Positions 62,362 through 64,000 of a stretch of 64,000 nt of DNA are shown one piece after another; position 1 is the first letter of the stretch; the number at the start of each line of letters is the position of its first letter. The DNA is from Stappia stellulata DSM 5886 (lineage in GTDB: Bacteria; Pseudomonadota; Alphaproteobacteria; Rhizobiales; Stappiaceae): the NCBI RefSeq assembly GCF_000423705.1, contig NZ_KE384082.1, positions 1-64,000 of the forward strand. Reading direction: 5' to 3'. A program made the position numbers and the translations under genes. Under the pieces are notes generated by a model, which saw only the letters and a list, made by a program, of their open reading frames with translations, ran no database searches and was not told the origin of the DNA.

Positions 62362-62979
62362 CTATTCCGCCGGCGCGGGGCGCGCACCGCCATCGGAACA
62401 GGCCGGATCGCCAAGCATGGTTTCCGCCTGCGCGAGGTCATCCTTGGACGGAACGAACCGCTCCAGAACCACCAGAAAAGCGGCAAGCACGGCGGCGAAG
62501 ATCAGCGCCAGGGCCCAGAACGGCACGGCAAACACATCCGCGAAGGTGATCTTGCCGAAATCGCCCCAGCCGAGAGCCGCATCGATAGGCCCCTTGGCGT
62601 AACCGTAGAAGATCGCGCCGCCGATCCCGCCGGCAATGATCGCCCAGGCGTCCCGGTAGCCGGCCCCCGCCTGGGCAAGTGCGGTTCCGGGGCATGCGCC
62701 GGCAAGCGCGATGCCCACACCGAGGATCAGGCCGCCGATCAGAACCGGACCGACCGCAAAGGCCTTGGGATGAAGTGCGACGCCGAAGACGCCGTTCAAG
62801 ACGGCAAGCGCGACGAGACCGGTGATGGTGGCCGCGAGAAACATCTTCAGCATGGTGAAATTGCGAAACTGGAACTGGCCGACAAGGACGCCGGGCTCCA
62901 TGACACGGCTTTTCTCAAGCGCGGCACCGAAGACCACGCCCATGGCCAGTCCGAGAACGATGAGCCAGAGTAACGACAT
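62362..62979 (-). CDS. YeeE/YedE (TsuA-type) sulfur transporter, second half-protein
   Basis: Membrane protein of 205 aa with about five helices and the family Cys96 in 'ALAGACPGTALAQAG'. This is the C-terminal half equivalent of TsuA/YeeE, which imports thiosulfate. It ends with a cytosolic tail containing another Cys ('DPACSDGG'). It lies 11 bp after the first half-gene, and the two should assemble together. Confidence 0.9.
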   Translation of the reverse strand: MSLLWLIVLGLAMGVVFGAALEKSRVMEPGVLVGQFQFRNFTMLKMFLAATITGLVALAVLNGVFGVALHPKAFAVGPVLIGGLILGVGIALAGACPGTALAQAGAGYRDAWAIIAGGIGGAIFYGYAKGPIDAALGWGDFGKITFADVFAVPFWALALIFAAVLAAFLVVLERFVPSKDDLAQAETMLGDPACSDGGARPAPAE

Positions 62980-62990
62980 GACCGGGTCTC

Positions 62991-63506
62991 CTAGACTTTC
63001 TTGAACATGGCGGCGGTGAGAATGCCGCCGGCGAACATTGCGACAACGGCAACGGTGGATCCGACGGCGAGCTGCGCCATGCCGGATATGCCGTGGCCCG
63101 ACGTGCAGCCGCCGGCGATCCGCGCCCCGAGCAGCAGGACGAAACCGCCGGCAAAGCCCATGGCCATGCGCCCCCACAGGCTGGAGACGCCGGTCATGCG
63201 GGTCCAGGCGGGCGAGAAGCTGGCGCGGCGCGACCCCGACAGGGTGGCCGACAAAAACGCGCCAAGCGCGATGCCGATGACCAGCGCCGACTGCCAGAAG
63301 TATTTGCCGGCCGTCATGTATTTGGCGAAATAGTCGATCTGCGCCGCGGCCGGATCGACGAGGCTCGCGACGAAACCGCCGGCCGTGACGAAGGAAGACG
63401 AGGCGCCGAGCGCGGTATCGACCAGCAGGAAGGCCGGGATCTGGAGAAGGCCGATCACCACGCCAGCGGCGTAGGGCGACCAGTTTCTGTCGGTGAGTGA
63501 CAACAT
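62991..63506 (-). CDS. YeeE/YedE (TsuA-type) sulfur transporter, first half-protein
   Basis: Membrane protein of 171 aa with four to five helices and Cys134 in 'IAGGCTSGHGISG', the substrate-channel motif of thiosulfate transporters. In many bacteria one long gene covers both halves; here they are split, as in systems linked to sulfide and persulfide metabolism. An SqrR/BigR-type palindrome lies 33 bp upstream. The ATG at 63504-63506 is clear. Confidence 0.9.
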   Translation of the reverse strand: MLSLTDRNWSPYAAGVVIGLLQIPAFLLVDTALGASSSFVTAGGFVASLVDPAAAQIDYFAKYMTAGKYFWQSALVIGIALGAFLSATLSGSRRASFSPAWTRMTGVSSLWGRMAMGFAGGFVLLLGARIAGGCTSGHGISGMAQLAVGSTVAVVAMFAGGILTAAMFKKV

Positions 63507-63538
63507 GATGAACTCCCAAGCGGGTGTGGTTCATCAAC

Positions 63539-63560
63539 AATATTCTAATGTGCGAATATT
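63539..63560 (-). promoter_or_regulatory. SqrR/BigR-type operator (ATTC-N8-GAAT)
   Basis: Palindrome AATATTC-N8-GAATATT. Its core ATTC (63542-63545), eight bases, GAAT (63554-63557) equals the consensus reported for SqrR, the persulfide-sensing ArsR-family repressor of Rhodobacter capsulatus. It sits in the promoter of the YeeE/YedE operon, the expected target class. Confidence 0.75.
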
Positions 63561-63608
63561 TGAATACGCAAGATCGCTTAGACGTGGGGGCGCCCTGTCC
63601 CGCCGTCC

Positions 63609-64000
63609 TCAGTTGATGGCGACAACGGGTGTGCGCTTGCGCACGCGGGCGAAGAGATCGGCAATATCGCGGTTTTGCATCCGGATGCAGCCGTAGGACA
63701 CCGCCCGGCCGATGGAGCCGGGACGATTGGTGCCGTGGATGGCATACTCGCCTCCGGCGAGCGTCATTGCCGCCACCCCCATGGGATTGTTGGGCGCGCC
63801 GCCGGCGATCACGGCCGGCAGATGCGGCAGGTCGCGTTTCACCTCCGCCGGCGGGGACCAGGCCGGGCGCACATGCATGCCCTTGATATAGGTGCGGCCG
63901 ACCCAGACCTTGCCGCGCTTGCCCACGGCGACCGGATAGCGCAGCGCCACCCCGCCGCGCTGCACGAGATAAAGCCGGCGTTCGCGGTTCTTGACGACAA
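63609..64000 (-). CDS. L,D-transpeptidase (YkuD), C-terminal part, cut by window edge
   Basis: The last ~130 residues of an L,D-transpeptidase; the 5' end lies beyond the right edge. The frame is open to base 64000. The motif 'AIHGTNRPGSIGRAVSYGCI' contains the conserved His and catalytic Cys, and 'APNNPMGVAAMTL' precedes it. The protein ends 'RVRKRTPVVAIN'. It is the ErfK/YbiS type, unlike the lipoprotein homologue at 39116. Confidence 0.9.
   Translation of the reverse strand, partial: VVKNRERRLYLVQRGGVALRYPVAVGKRGKVWVGRTYIKGMHVRPAWSPPAEVKRDLPHLPAVIAGGAPNNPMGVAAMTLAGGEYAIHGTNRPGSIGRAVSYGCIRMQNRDIADLFARVRKRTPVVAIN

Overview
The window is chromosomal DNA of a GC-rich alphaproteobacterium. Gene content points to the Hyphomicrobiales (Rhizobiales), and a Stappia/Labrenzia-like member is my best guess. 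Supporting signs are the Tyr and Gly tRNAs upstream of tuf, the thrS/yidD/IscU-like/folE/hisI neighbourhood, alphaproteobacterial families (DUF2336, DUF3126, the NDUFS6-like zinc finger protein, LapG-like cysteine peptidase), and CtrA-type TTAA-N7-TTAA sites. The genus is not proven. I see no rRNA, transposase, integrase, prophage or CRISPR array; the window is mostly core genome with a few accessory patches.

Layout. 1-1.9 kb: 5' part of tuf, tRNA-Gly, tRNA-Tyr, an RlmB-type methyltransferase, tRNA-Thr. 1.9-5.5 kb: fatty acid desaturase divergent from an XRE regulator, then two c-type cytochromes. 5.5-10.8 kb: cutA, nadK, a receiver/Hpt/DUF2336 signalling group and a transglycosylase-like protein with a CtrA-type site. 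10.9-14.7 kb: MaoC hydratase plus CoA-ester lyase, Ca2+/H+ antiporter, two flavoenzymes. 15-19 kb: a secreted three-repeat protein, an acyltransferase, thrS. 19.1-22.3 kb: an AT-rich orphan gene beside a two-gene operon for a RimK-like ATP-grasp ligase and a GNAT-C39 peptidase fusion, the most unusual module here. 22.3-26 kb: yidD, IscU-like scaffold, folE, hisI, CBS protein, rhomboid. 26.4-29 kb: PAS protein, tandem PilZ protein, LapG-like peptidase behind an AT-rich leader. 29-35.5 kb: gamma carbonic anhydrase, small membrane and secreted proteins, DUF3126, cysE, enoyl-CoA hydratase, two alpha/beta hydrolases under a LiuR-like operator. 35.7-42.2 kb: zinc finger protein, FAD monooxygenase, molybdopterin-binding protein, gpt, L,D-transpeptidase, sfsA, trkH, tRNA-Leu. 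42.5-48.7 kb: map, radC, glutathione peroxidase, DUF393 and DUF2256 proteins, a GGDEF-EAL protein, a glycosyltransferase. 48.6-56.3 kb: meaB and ppdK, a TPR protein, ispE, purU. 56.4-64 kb: polyprenyl diphosphate synthase, DUF2007, a methyltransferase, MoxR/VWA pair, LrgB/LrgA pair, a split YeeE/YedE transporter under an SqrR-type operator, and a truncated L,D-transpeptidase.

How the genes fit together. Several short operons show ATGA or GTGA start/stop overlaps: nitroreductase-flavin reductase, the two hydrolases, gpx-DUF393, ppdK-meaB, DUF2007-methyltransferase and lrgA-lrgB. Signalling themes are c-di-GMP (PilZ pair, GGDEF-EAL, LapG-like peptidase), phosphorelay parts without a kinase, and probable CtrA control. 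Metabolic themes are acyl-CoA and C5-dicarboxylate turnover, gluconeogenesis (PPDK), isoprenoid and one-carbon metabolism, and reactive sulfur uptake.
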